64,000 bases of DNA from Juglans regia (Eukaryota; Streptophyta; Magnoliopsida; Fagales; Juglandaceae): NCBI RefSeq assembly GCF_001411555.2, contig NC_049909.1:496001-560000 (forward strand), in the 5' to 3' direction. This document shows, piece by piece, positions 47,124 through 59,430 of the stretch. Each line of letters starts with the position of its first letter. Positions within the stretch are counted from its first letter, which is position 1. Made by a program: the position numbers and the translations under genes. Below the pieces are notes generated by a model. It was not told the DNA's origin and searched no databases. It saw only the letters and a list, made by a program, of their open reading frames with translations.

Positions 47124-50100
47124 ATGACTTCTCACTCATCGCTCCCTCCCATGGCGCAAGTTCGCCAACTACCCTGCGACGGTGACGGTATCTGCATGCT
47201 CTGCAAGGTCAAGCCCTCCGACGAAGACAACCTCTCCTGCAAAACCTGTTCCACACCCTGGCACCTCAACTGCCTCTCCTCCCGTCCCGAGACTATCGCC
47301 TCCGCTCTCCAATGGGAATGCCCCGACTGTACCTCTCTCTCCCTCGACCTCCCGCCTGCTACTGCTTCCGGCGGCGCCTCCGACGACCTTATCGCTAAGA
47401 TCCGTGAGATTGAGGCTGATGCGTCCCTCACGGAGCGTCAGAAGGCGAAGATGCGTCAGGAGTTGATGATGAGGGGAAATGCTTGTCTCGATGGCGATGA
47501 GAAGAACCATAAGAGGAAGAGAGGAAAGGAGGAGGAAATGAATGTTGGACGAGGAGGTGAAAGTAACGATGTGCTGGATCTTTTGGATGGGAGCCTTAAC
47601 TGCTCCTTCTGTATGCAGTTACCGGAGAGGCCTGTTACGGTACGGTTCCTTGGTTCTTTTCATTTCCTTTAGCTTTGTTAAAAAAAAATGTTATTTTTAA
47701 TTTTTTTATTGGCGTTTGTGGTCTTAGTGCACTTACATATCACCTTTGCTGATTTTTCTTTTATTTATTCATACTTTATTGACTCCGAGATAAAACTATA
47801 AGCCATTTTGGAAATTCTCTGCACAGTGTTCTCTGTTTTGGACATCCTATTTTTTTTTTTTTTTTGAATAACTGTTTTATATATCCTATTATTTGGGGTC
47901 CTGGTATTCGGTTTTTTAATATCTGAAATCTGGATTAATGATTGGATGAAATGTTAAAACGTTGAAGTAGAATATAATTTTTTAAGATAAAAGATGTTTG
48001 AATTGAAGTTGAAGTTTTTTTTGAAAGAACTCTTAACCAAACTTGTCCTTTGTATTGGTTTGGTGTTCTTGAAATCCTTTTGGTCTTTCGAGGCTTTCAG
48101 TGATCTTTTCTTTGTCTTCTCCTCCTGTTATCAGTTTTTCCATTCCTTCACGGCTTATGTCAATTACCATATGTATAGTTGTACATTATTTGTTACCATA
48201 TGGCCGGTGTAATTTTTTTTAATCTAAAATAGCTTACCAAGATTCATTTTTTTTTTAAATTTTATTCAATGGTTTTTCAATAAGTAATGCTATTCTAAGA
48301 CCTCTATACCTATATTGCTTATATACATAATTTGATTTAAAAAATAAATTTTAAATATGAATTTTACAAATTAAATTTTACAATTTAAATGACGTGAATG
48401 GTGTGCTGTACATACCAGTTTGACAATATAATAACTCTTTTAATTTACTATGATTTGTTCTCTCTCTCTCTATATATCATTTGAATATTATTTTTTTTAT
48501 ACTTTGTTTATTCATTATAAATATATCTCTTCTACCTATTAATAAATTTACAATATTCTCTTATATTTCAATATTTGCAATATCTCTCCAATGTAATTTT
48601 TTTAATGTAATTATAAATTCTCCCTTCACAAAAAACAAACACAAAATAACTCAAATATAAAATTAAAAAGGAAAATTAAAAGATGAAAATAAATGAGGAT
48701 TTTTTTTTCCTATACTGCATCAACTCATGAGACTAATGTTAAAAGTGTGGTGTTTATATGACAAGAGGTGAATATGGAAGTAACGAAATTATCATAATCA
48801 ATTTAAAGATGGGGAACGGTCAATGGAGGAGATAGTTTTTTGCTAATAAGGTTCCTTATTATCAAAATAAACTGAAGGAAATAAAACACCAAACGTTATT
48901 GACTCTTATAGCTAGGTTATGGTCTCCATGTATTAGTCTCGCCTGTTGGCACATCTTCCATCTCCTCAATACTTGGGACGGTTAAATTATAAATATAAAC
49001 TGACTCAGAGACTCAGTAAGTAGATAAATCACATAGTTACCACAATTTTAAATAGATCTATCACTTTTAAAAGGACATGCATGAACTGTAATAACATCCA
49101 CCCATATAAGATGTGTTTTTGTTAATCTTTTGGTGGCCAACCTAAAATTTGGCCTTGTGTGTAAGGCTTGGTGATCTTAAAGATCACAATTTTGTGCCTG
49201 TGGCAATGGGCGGAATCCATTCAAAGTAGATGGACAACTTGATAAATTCAGGTGCACCTGAGAGTGCTATTCTTGGCATTGCCATCCACCCCTCATCCTT
49301 TTGTTCCTTTACCCCTCAACAGTCAAAAGGCCAAGAAAAGCATTTACGTACGCTCATTCATCCTCATGGTCATTTAATTTTCTCTCTTTTCTTTTCTTTT
49401 TTTTTTTCGTTTCCTTTATTTTTCTTTTCCTTTCATTTCTTTCATTCATCATTTAGCATAATACTCCCGATAAATACATCACATTACGAAAGCAATGATG
49501 CCGTTTCATAAAAGGATAAGCTTTATGTTACCACAATAACTCACCCATGGGTAGCCCAAGTAGTAAGAGTGAAATTATGTGCATGAGTCCCATGTCACAG
49601 GTTCGAGTCCCCTTGGGATCAAAATGTGATTGAAGTAGGAGGCCATGGTGGTATGTTGTTGTACTAGTCTTCTTGGGGGTTTAGGTTCCATGGGTGATCC
49701 CTAAGGGCTTTGTTGTGGGGTGGTTCCCCCGTCATAAAAGAATGTTACCACAATAATCAAACACAATTTCATAAAATAAACACATCTCAATTAGGTTATA
49801 GGAAAGCCATGATCATATCTACCTACTCTCTGGCTTGCTCTTAAAAGAACAATTCTACTCTTAATTTTGTCCTTTTTCTTCCTCCTCTCTCTCCCCTTCC
49901 CATTCTCTTTTTGTCCTCTCTTGCACCCTTCTTTCTCCTTTACTTTATTTCACACGGCTAACATTTAAATAAGAAAACTGTGCATGGGTTAATTATCCGT
50001 TTGGCTGTTTTAATTTTAATTTTTTGATTTTTTTTCGAAGTCGGCAGCAATGATGCTGAGAAATGAGAAACTTTGACACACCACCAGCATGTTTTCATTG

Positions 50101-53100
50101 GAGGAAATGCTGGTTACTGCCATTATTTTTTTGTTTGTGTATATAATGTTGGCAGCAACATTTCCTAACAAGACAATCTTTTTTCCATCCTCAATAGAGG
50201 GAAAAGCGAGGTGGCCAACATATCAAGCCATGAACTATTGTTGACACTCAACTCTTAGGTTATGTTTGGATGTTGAAGTGAGTTGAGTTGAGTTGAGTTG
50301 AGATGATAAAATATTGTTAGAATATTATTTTTTAATATTATTATTATTTTAGAATTTAAAAAAATTGAATTGTTTATTATATTTTGTATTGGAATTTGAA
50401 AAAGTTATAATGATGAGTTGAGATGAGTTTGGTAACCAAACTCACCCTTAGTGGACGAATTCCCAGCTTGCTAAATCTGTACAATTCCTATGCAACCAAT
50501 CATGAACTGCGAAGGAGTTGAGTGTCAACAATCTGTCCTCCAGAGTTTCTAGACAGTGTTTTGGCTTCTTGCCTTTTCTCTAGCCTTAATATTCTTGCAT
50601 TTAACTTAGAGACTTCGCTAAGACCTCGTTTGGACACTCAAACATTCTTAGATATTTTCAAAATTTCTCACAATTTTCTTCCCAAATATTATTCAAACAT
50701 AAAATACTTTTCAATTTCAAATCTTCAAATCTTACATTTAATAATTATTTAATCATTACAACTTTTTCAAACAACCAAACAAAACACAAAAAAAGTACAA
50801 CATTTTCAAATTTTAAAATAAAAATAATATTCAAATAATTTTTTAACTTTATAATATTTTTATTCATCTCTCTCTCGTCTCAAAATCTAATAAAACATCT
50901 TAAATAAAATCATTTCTATACTATTTACAGAATTTTGAAATATTCTAAGTGTTCAAATGAGCCCTTGAGTGCAACTTCTTGGACTTCTTCGAGGCTTGAG
51001 AGAGGATGCAAAAAATTATGCCAGCGAGGGGATAGAAAGATTGTATATTAGGATTTTGAAAATAGACGCTACTAATCTATGGCTACAGCATGCTTTAGAC
51101 GGTGACTCTATTGTGTTTCCTTGATTTTATTGATGAAAACTCAGGACAATATGAGCTGTTGGGAATTATTTTCCTTCAATTTCTGTCTAGGGAAATCTTT
51201 TTTAATCCATAAAGTTTGACCCACAGCTTCCTAGGCTTCTAGATAGATTCTCCTGCTCTTACAGGTCTAAATATGAAAAAAGGAAAAGGAAATCTAGGTT
51301 AAGGAAAACGGAAGATTTGATTCGGCTTTGTCCCCATAACCAGATCAAGGAGAATATGGCGGGTCAAAAGGAAATTTAGGTTATTTGAAGTGGGGTCTAC
51401 ATCGGGTATCAGCGTAGCGTCATTAGTGGAATGTCATTCGCCTCATGTAACACAGGATAGACTAATAGTCGGTATTACACCCTTGGTCCCCGAAGAAACT
51501 ATGGCTCCCTCGTCAAAGTTGAGTGTACTATCGAGATTTGAAGGAGATGTAGGATCAGCTATCACCGCAGAGGTGAAGGGACTTTCTGTCATCCCAGAAT
51601 CTCCAATGGAGAGAACCAATGGAGTTGCTAGAGAACCTATGGGTTTGGCATTGGTGCCTTGTGTAGAGTCGGGAGTGCAGTTGGATACTGTTTCTGGGGA
51701 TAACGTTGCTCCCTGGTCTCTCTTTCTTCAATAGCAGACTGGATTCTACTTAAAGTTAACGAGATTCAATAGTTTGTGGGAATCCCACATGGAGGATGTG
51801 AAGATCAATTTAAAGAATTGATCACTGCGATTGAGGCAAGTCATGTGTTTGAAACTAAATCAAATTTCAAGAAAAATAGGGAGTTACAACGTTTTTCCTG
51901 TGCAATTAACTACGACGCTAAGAGTGGTAGCTCATCTAGAGGGAAGTCTGAAGGGAGGGCATTGTGAAGACGGGAATCAAGGGGTTGGGGTTGGGTGTTC
52001 AGGTAGAGTTTTAGTTCTTTGGGAAACAAGGGATTGGGATCGGGTTTGGTGTATTTTGGGTTGTTTTTCCATAGGCTTTTTGGGTCATTAGGGGCTTTGG
52101 GTCATTTTGGGCAAGGTGTTTTCTTGTATACATTCAGTGTACTTGGTTTCTCCTTTTGATATATATAATTTTTTACTTCTAAAAAAAAAATATGGTCCTA
52201 ATTTGGCCAGTTTATGAATACTTACCTACTATAGCAGATTTGAGACCATGAATGACATAAGTCAGAACTTAATTCTACACTAATTGGTACTTTAATACAT
52301 TTGAGCATTTAAAACATGATAAAACAACAATTAATATTCTACCTATTGGCGATTACCAACATTTAAAACACAACCAATTGGTATTGAAAAGATGTTGGTT
52401 TAAGAAAAATCAAGCCTATTAAAAAAAATGCTAAATTAAATCCGTAGGGATCTGGCATGACATTATATATGTACTTGCTTAGTTCATTATGATTTCTTTT
52501 TCTTACAGATGTTTTCATTCTTCATTGCTTGTCCTTGTCAGCTATGGTTTTATAGGTTCTATTGGTCATTTAGGTGTCAACATCTGACTTAATAGAATTA
52601 CTGTATCCATTGACTTTCTTAATGGCCGCATTTCTCAATGTGGTCTTAGGCCTTCATCAACCAGATTGCGTGGCTTCGGTATTTGAAGTACTTGAGGTTT
52701 AGGTGTTCATTATTGTTTCTTTGACATGGAATTTTCACCATTGTGCCTGCCTTCACTGTCTTCTTTGTATGCTACATAAGATTTTGCTTGTGATATTTGG
52801 TTGTTAATTAGGTTCTTGTTTTTTTGCTTTTGCCAGACGCCATGTGGACACAATTTCTGCCTTAAATGCTTCCAGAAATGGGTTGGGCAAGGGAAGCGTA
52901 CTTGTGCAAAGTGCCGGTGCTCCATTCCTTCCAAAATGGCAAGTCAACCCCGTATCAATTCTACCCTTGTGGTAGCTATTCGTATGGCAAAGGTTTCCAA
53001 GTCAATTGGTTCTGGAGGGCCTTCAAAGGTATATCATTTTGTACACAATCGGAATAGGCCTGACAAGGCTTATACTACTGAGAGGGCTCAGAAGAGTGGG

Positions 53101-56100
53101 AAGGCCAATGCTGCTAGTGGGAAGATATTTGTCACTATTTCCCCTGACCATTTTGGTCCTATCCCAGCTGAAAATGACCCAGAAAGGAATCAGGGTGTGC
53201 TTGTTGGAGAGTGCTGGGAAGACAGATTGGAGTGCCGGCAATGGGGTGCTCATTTTCCACATGTAGCTGGCATTGCTGGGCAATCCAACTATGGTGCACA
53301 GTCAGTGGCTCTTTCAGGGGGCTACCAAGACGATGAAGACCATGGAGAGTGGTTCCTCTACACTGGAAGGTTTGTTTTCGGACTGTGCTCTTGGTTCTAG
53401 TTTGTGGCTCATCAGTGAACACTGGGTCTGTTATTTTATTCTTCATGTATTAATTTTCTCTTAAAAGCTTAAACAATGAACATATTACAGCTGATTGTGG
53501 CTGCTATTTGTGATTTATTGCCATCTATAGGATCAGCTACTATGAGGACATCTGGATACTATGAAATCCCCATTGTGGCCATGTTCTGCCATCCCTATTA
53601 AACTCCAATCTCCAACTCTAGTGCCTGCATATACAGCTCTTTAGCTTTGTTATGCATTGGAGAGTTCCTGTTTTGAGTATGTCTGGTGTACATAAGGATC
53701 AATTTTGTGGATAATATTAGGATTAAACAATTTCTTTTGTTTGAAAGTTTTTGTTTTGCTTTATTTGTCCTAATCTTCAACTTATTAATGTCTATTTTTG
53801 CCTTCCTCTTATCAAACACGTTTTTAATAAATGTAATCAACTTATATTCTACCAATGGTCTCCTCACATATGATGCTTCTATTATGTTTGATGCTTTTGC
53901 ATGAATGGCAGTGGAGGCAGGGATCTTAGTGGGAACAAACGGACAAACAAAGATCAGTCTTTTGATCAGAAGTTCGAGAAAATGAACCAGGCGCTTCAAG
54001 TTAGTTGCTTAAAAGGGTATCCTGTTCGAGTTGTCAGGTAATATTAAATATTTAATGAATCTTTCTCTCGCTTTAAGGTCATTTCAATGCATTGTTTCAT
54101 ATTATAAGTTTGTCGTTATTGACTATCACAGTTTAAAATTTCCCTACTGCATTTACAAATTTACTTTGGTAAAATCATTTTTCGAATGGCTAGAAGTGGT
54201 ATTGAAATTCTTTTTCAGAGCCATTGCTCCCACAGTTGAAAAGTATTATCCAAAGGTGTGATTTAAGGTTGTCTATTTGAGACTGTTTATGTGTCAGTTG
54301 CCATTTCACTTTGCCTGGGAAGTTAGGAACAAATTTTCATTCTTATTCCAGATATTGAAAGAGCCAGCTAATAGCTTACAATCTAACAACATGCTTGTTA
54401 GAGGAAGAAAAGTTTGTGATTATACTAAAGGAAAAGTGGTTAGTAAAAGGAAACCCTACTTTATTGCTGGTAAAATTTATAGTTGGGCAGTAAACCATTC
54501 AAAACTTATTATTGTATACATGGGGATTAAAAAAGGAAACTAGCAATGGTTAGTGTTTTATTTGTTTTTTTTTCATATTATGATGAGCAGGTCCCACAAA
54601 GAAAAGCGCTCTTCATATGCCCCGGAAAAAGGGGTAAGGTATGATGGTGTCTATAGAATTGAAAAATGTTGGCGCAAAGTGGGTATTCAGGTAATATGTG
54701 CTATTCTGCATGTTTGCGTTTCTCATCTGTTTTACTTTTCTTTTTCTTTTTTTTTTTTTCTTTTTCTTTTTTTTCTAAGCAAGCAAATATATTTCTTCTG
54801 TTTTACTTTGCCACAGATCTGATTTGTTTCCATGAAATAGGGTTTTAAGGTCTGCAGGTATCTGTTCGTTAGATGTGACAACGAACCTGCCCCATGGACA
54901 AGGTTTGTGTTTGGTCAGTTATTAACTGGCTTAATTCTGTCTTGTACTCTGCTCAAGCTTCTTAATTCAACTGCAGTGATGAGCATGGGGATCGACCTAG
55001 ACCTTTACCTGTTATTTCTGAGCTGAAGAAGGCAACAGAAATAATGGAGAGGAAGGATTGCCCATTATGGGACTTTGATGTGAGTGGTCTCAATTCTATC
55101 CCTGAACTTAAGATTATTATATTTTGGTTTATTCTATTTCAGGGAGATTGTTTTCTCAATCCATAGTTGATATGAGTAATGAACCAAAGTTAACATGAGT
55201 CTAGGGTGATGTTTGATGTTATTCAAGAAATGAAGTTAAATAAAAAATTCTAGAATTAGCCACAAGCAGTGTTGGTAAAAGCATGCTTAAGTGCAATGCA
55301 ATGATGTTGAAGTGATTCGCTTACCAAATGTGACGATCATTTAAAAAAAGGCACTTTTTTTGGTTCTTTTTGTGTGAGCTCAAAAAAAAAAAAAAAAGTG
55401 AGCTTTGATAATATTTTTATCCAAAAAATATAAACAATCAAGTCAAGACCTAAAAACAAAAATATTCAAGATTTAGTTAATGCTTAATATCATTTACATC
55501 CCATGTGATGTATAGGCTTTGAACCTGATATTATAGTCAAGTTGGCTTTCTAGATGGATTGCTTGTGTTAGCTTTGAAGTCAATACCTACAATTCTTGAG
55601 TGTTTTCTTTTTTTGGTAGATTTTGATTCAACCATGTACTTTAATTTCATCATGGCTAATTAGGAAATTTAGTAAAGCACAAGAGAAATATATAAAATGC
55701 TATGTTTAAATTTTATGTAACTTGTTGACTACTTAATTGTGATGTTGCATAATAGTCTAATAATAAATTGAGTTAATGATTTAAACGTGTCCTACCTGTT
55801 AAAAAATTAAATATATTATCATCCTGCTTCCTAAACCTTTTTTATTGTATTTTATGGACTTTCTGTTATTATAAATCGTTTTATAAAAATGTGCGCTTTA
55901 CTTCAGCTAGGCGTGTGCTTGTGCTAGCCTAGGCTCTAGACAATGTCTGCTTAAGTTGGTCTGATGCTTTCACCAACACTGGTAGTAAGCTTCTAAGCAC
56001 TAGCATTTTCCTATGGTGTGTTGAATTATGAATTATCTGTTTTGCTCAAAGGAGGAAGAATGTTGCTGGAAATGGAAAAAACCTCCACCACCTAGCAGGA

Positions 56101-57311
56101 AACGGGTAGCTACTGGGAATTCCGAAGACATAAAGAGGTCAAGGAAAGCAATGAGGCGAGCTCAGAATATGAGTGTAAGGGAGAGGCTCCTGAAAGGTCT
56201 GTTCTCTCTCCATTATTGAGTCATCTATCATTAGCTCTTTTGTTTTGACCCTCAACTAGGCTATATCTGGTATTTTGATAGGGTATGTCAAATCTAGGAA
56301 GAGAAGTTCCATTAGCTAATGATTCGTTGGCACTTGGAGGGTCTTTTTAATTTTTTTTTTTAATAGTAAAACAATCAACAGATTTAGTGGGTTTGTTTAG
56401 TACTTGGTTTGCATGCTGAATCTTGTGTTAGTGATATTTAATTGTACATTTTATGTTCGCTCATGTATGTTTGTATTTGCAGAGTTCAGTTGCCTCATCT
56501 GTCGGCAGGTGATGACTCTGCCAATAACAACACCATGTGCTCATAATTTTTGCAAGTTGTGTTTGGAGGATGCATTTGCTGGAAAAACTTTTGTGAGGGA
56601 CAGAAGCAGAGGTGGAAGGATGCTTCGATCCCAGAAAAATGTCATGAATTGTCCATCTTGCCCAATGGACATCTCTGATTTTCTCCAAAATCCTCAGGTA
56701 TGCCATGCCATGCACCATTTTTTCTCTTGATTTATGTGAACTTGTGCTTTATTTTGCATTTGATTTCTGAGAAAATGGGAGAAGAGAGGCCAAAACCAGT
56801 AACCCTGACAGTTGGGAATGAATCTTGGTTGGTAAATGCATGGCCGTCAGTTTCTTGTTTTCATAGCAACAAATGGGGTTTACTGCTTTCCCCCTTTTCT
56901 CGTGTATGGACGGACCCATTCTTTATAACCAATGGAGATGGTTTAGGGTAATTTGTGGAATTGATTGTGGTGTGGCAGGTAAATAGAGAGTTGATGGATG
57001 TGATTGAGTCGCTGAAATCTAAGACTGAAGAGGAGAATGGGAACTCTATTGAGTCAAGTGAAGAAACTGATGGCAATGAGGATGGTGGTGATCTTTTGTC
57101 TGCGAGTGCTGAAAAAGCTAACATAGAGAATTCAGAAATCACAGGTGTAGTTGATTGTGTGCAGACTCTCAACGAAAGCAAGCTCAAAAGAAGCAGAAAG
57201 CAGAGGGAAGTAGATGTTGGGGAATCATCATTAGGAGCAGAAGGACCAAAAGAAGGAAATGATTCACCATCAAGTCCACTCCATATGCAATCTGATGACG
57301 ACTTTCAATAA
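47124..57311 (+). CDS. VIM1-like: VIM/ORTHRUS-type E3 ubiquitin ligase and methyl-CpG-binding protein (PHD-RING-SRA-RING)
   Basis: Family role: binds hemimethylated CG DNA through SRA, ubiquitinates histones and helps MET1 keep CG methylation in the nucleus. Exons: 47124-47639, 52837-53369, 53912-54037, 54591-54690, 54841-54902, 54977-55079, 56052-56196, 56483-56697, 56979-57311. All introns are GT-AG and the joined frame is open for 710 residues. PHD zinc ligands: C24, C27, C39, C42, H47, C50, C66, C69. Basic stretch KRKRGK near 130-135. RING1: C160, C163, C175, H177, C180, C183, C195, C198. SRA about 268-440, with NKR 358-360 and YDG 409-411. RING2: C532, C535, C547, H549, C552, C555, C585, C588. 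Acidic, Ser-rich tail. The ATG at 47151 ([13 protein letters not shown]) matches the family start better and would give 701 residues. Longer than Arabidopsis VIM1 (about 645), mainly in the tail. Everything looks functional. Confidence 0.95.
47640..49539 (+). other. Intron 1, first part
   Basis: Starts with gtacgg. T-rich, AT-rich intronic sequence with a (TC)n run near 48460 and a long pyrimidine tract at 49378-49445. Open frames here carry no domain. Confidence 0.8.
49540..49741 (+). mobile_element. tRNA-derived SINE in intron 1
   Basis: The pol III A box tagcccaagtag is at 49552-49563 and a perfect B box ggttcgagtcc at 49600-49610. A 15-bp perfect direct repeat, atgttaccacaataa, flanks it at 49525-49539 and 49742-49756. 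It is 202 bp and ends cgtcataaaaga rather than in a long poly-A tail. The perfect duplication suggests a fairly recent insertion. It lies in the sense direction of the host gene. Confidence 0.9.
50258..50447. mobile_element. Tourist-like MITE, 190 bp, in intron 1
   Basis: Ends ggttatgtttgg and ccaaactcaccc form an inverted repeat (ggNtNNgtttgg). TTA flanks it at 50255-50257 and 50448-50450. Interior begins with a gagtt pentanucleotide repeat and the AT-rich ttagaatattattttttaat core shared with the copies at 43-45 kb. Confidence 0.85.
50624..50964. mobile_element. MITE with cctcgtttggacac ends, in intron 1
   Basis: Left end cctcgtttggacac pairs with right end gtgttcaaatgagccc as an imperfect inverted repeat. 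A-rich, non-coding interior. Target duplication not clear; superfamily uncertain (hAT-like end). Confidence 0.6.
50990..52190 (+). mobile_element. LINE (L1-type) fragment in intron 1
   Basis: Plus-strand remnant. The 51776-51967 frame reads [17 protein letters not shown], the segment preceding ORF2 in plant L1 elements. It is followed at once by a 3' end of the form gtgttttcttgtatacattc ... gatatatataattttttac and a ten-A tail at 52181-52190. The whole of ORF2 is missing, so there is an internal deletion. The upstream 114-codon frame (51390-51734) may be part of the ORF1 end, but I do not recognise a domain. Confidence 0.65.
52191..52836 (+). other. Intron 1, last part
   Basis: Non-coding, ends in a T-rich tract and tgccag at 52831-52836, a good 3' splice site. 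Nothing else seen. Confidence 0.85.
55268..55980. mobile_element. MITE with long inverted repeats in intron 6
   Basis: Left end agtgttggtaaaagcatgct and right end gatgctttcaccaacact are inverted copies over about 18 bases; a further cttaag lies just inside each end. Non-coding interior of about 0.7 kb including an A16 run. No clear target duplication. Family not assigned. Confidence 0.75.
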
Positions 57312-57717
57312 TTACTCTAAAATGGTTGGATCATCAGGTAGACTCATTTCGTGGAGTGGGATTATTTTGAGAAGGGGAGAGATTCTTGTGACCTTTAGGG
57401 TGACTTCAAAATTTCTTTTGGAGGAAATCTCAGATATCTAGAAAAGGTTTCATTTTGGGAACGCTTGAAATATATTTGATGTAGAAAACCGAAACTTAAT
57501 TAATTTCATAATTTACTTAAGTTTGGAATTGGAAACCATTTGAGATCACCTATGTTTTCATTTTTAAATTTGTTCTGTTTTTTGGTAGGAGGGCAGAGTA
57601 TCTAAAGCCTGAACCTTAAAATCCCTAATCCTAATTTACTCGAGGTGGCAGCTACACCATAGTTTGTGGTGGTTGGAATCCTGTGGACCATCACCACGAA
57701 TGACTGATGAGGTGTTA
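57312..57717 (+). other. Likely 3' UTR and downstream of the VIM-like gene
   Basis: Follows the TAA stop. No intact aataaa is obvious in the first 250 bases; aatatatttg (57468) and aattaatttcat (57501) are weak candidates for a poly-A signal. The 60-codon frame at 57259-57441 is an overlap artefact. Confidence 0.45.
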
Positions 57718-58306
57718 GGGTCTGTTTGAGATTGTGTTAGGAGTCTTCAAAAAATGCTTAAATAACTTTATAAGTTTATTAATGATAACATTCGGTTGTT
57801 TGCATATTAAAATACTTTTTTAAAGAAGTATTATTTTGATATTTTTTTTTCAAATGCGATTTTTTCAATAATGCGGAATGTAGTTACAATTTAAAGGGAA
57901 ATTGTCAATGAGTGAAGATACATATTACAACTTTCAAATAATTATCACTATAACCTTTGGTATTATACGTGGAAATGCATGAAGAAATTCTTTTTTACTT
58001 ATGCTTTGTTGAAGGTATTTTTTTCAATATATTACTAAAAATCTTAATAGATTGTTTTTGTTATTATTTGATTATAACATTTCGTTTCTACCAAGGATAT
58101 GATTATAATCTTTGAAAAATCAAATGATTTTTTATGTCATTTATCTCAAAAATACTTTTAATTTCTTTATAAACAAATGTAACATGTTTGAAAGTACTTT
58201 AGATGTATAGTTATCAAACAGTACATAATCTTTTTAAGAATAGTTTCAACTATAAGTCTCAAGTTAAAAGTTATATTACTCGCTGCAATTCCAAGCATGC
58301 ACTTAA
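57718..58306. mobile_element. MITE-like stretch downstream of the gene
   Basis: Left gggtctgtttgagattgtg and right caattccaagcatgcactta are roughly inverted copies. AT-rich, no coding. Target duplication not seen. Confidence 0.4.
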
Positions 58307-58554
58307 TGGTGCATTTACACCCTCAAACAAGGTTGAAACGTGAGTTTCACTTTATTGTGCACTAGCACGAAGTAGCGGATTGAGTCTACAGTTTTTGTTT
58401 GATCCCCTATTTTCATCCATATTCCAAATCTCCTTCGGTCGATCTCAATCATTTTTGCTGATTCTCTTACTCTCATGAAGCATTGTTGCAAGTCAATTTG
58501 GATTCGATTATTGAGAGGTGGTTGATGTGTCTCTCCATTTGGCCTATCTTGTTT

Positions 58555-59430
58555 TCACTAGAACTGAGCAAAAATTTGAAAATCTGACTCTGACTTTAAT
58601 TTTAAATTTGCTCCGATTTTGACAAAACAGAGTTGGAGTCGGATTTGTTTTTCACTTCCAAGTCAGAGTCAAAGTTGGAGGTGTTGGCATACCGACTCCA
58701 ACTTTGGCCTCCGACTCCGATAATATACATATGTTATAAAAATATATGTATTTATCTATAACTAAAAGTTATATAGTTAAATTTAAAAATATACTAGTAC
58801 TATAATATACTTATACTATAATATACATAGACTAAATTTACTAATAATGGTTTAGTATATGTAAACAATGAACATCATAGTTCTACTACAATGTAATAAC
58901 AAATAACACTAAGTCTAATATATTATTAAGTTAGAAATAAGTTAGACAATATTATAATAGCATGTAATTAATCACTAGAGTACAAGTCTATACACTATAA
59001 TAGGAATAAGTTAGACACTAGTATAATTGTAGCATAATGAATAAATAACAAGTAATACTATAGTATAATAATATGTAATTATCAATAATCAATTCTTTAG
59101 TACAAGTACAAATACGAACAATTGTATTTAAACCCTATAGTACAAGCCAATTATAATAATGTATAATAACACTAATATAATAAATTCTATTTAAAAAATA
59201 TAGTACAAGTCAATTTAAATAGTAATTGTTATTAATCAATACTAATAGTTAAATTGAGTGACGAGAAAAGTTATAAAAACCATAAATAGAATGAGAACAT
59301 ATAACTAGACACTATAATATGATAAAAAGTTATAACCATAATATGATAATATATAACTGAACACTAGTGAATTAATATAATAATAATCCATACAAAAGTA
59401 CTAACAATTATAAAAACCAAAAATAAAAAA
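58555..59430 (+). mobile_element. 5' end region of a hAT element
   Basis: Starts near aactgagcaaaaat, followed by many copies of gactccgactt/ggagtcgga-type motifs in both orientations to about 58720. This is typical of subterminal transposase-binding repeats of plant hAT elements with gtgagca-like ends. Then comes long AT-rich sequence. It precedes the transposase remnant, so I assign both to one element. Confidence 0.5.

Noticed and set aside
47132..47510. Long minus-strand and alternative plus-strand open frames over exon 1 (94-113 codons)
   Set aside because: They are shadows of the GC-rich PHD exon, which has a clear family match in the main frame.
49552..49610. A tRNA gene
   Set aside because: A and B boxes are present, but no cloverleaf or CCA-end acceptor stem is seen, and the unit is bordered by a target duplication; it is a SINE.
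53006..53446. Other-frame open frames over exon 2
   Set aside because: They overlap the SRA-coding exon in other frames and show no domain.
54277..54848. Open frames in introns 3 and 4 of the VIM-like gene
   Set aside because: They run through good splice sites; the spliced exon reading matches the family, while the intronic extensions do not.
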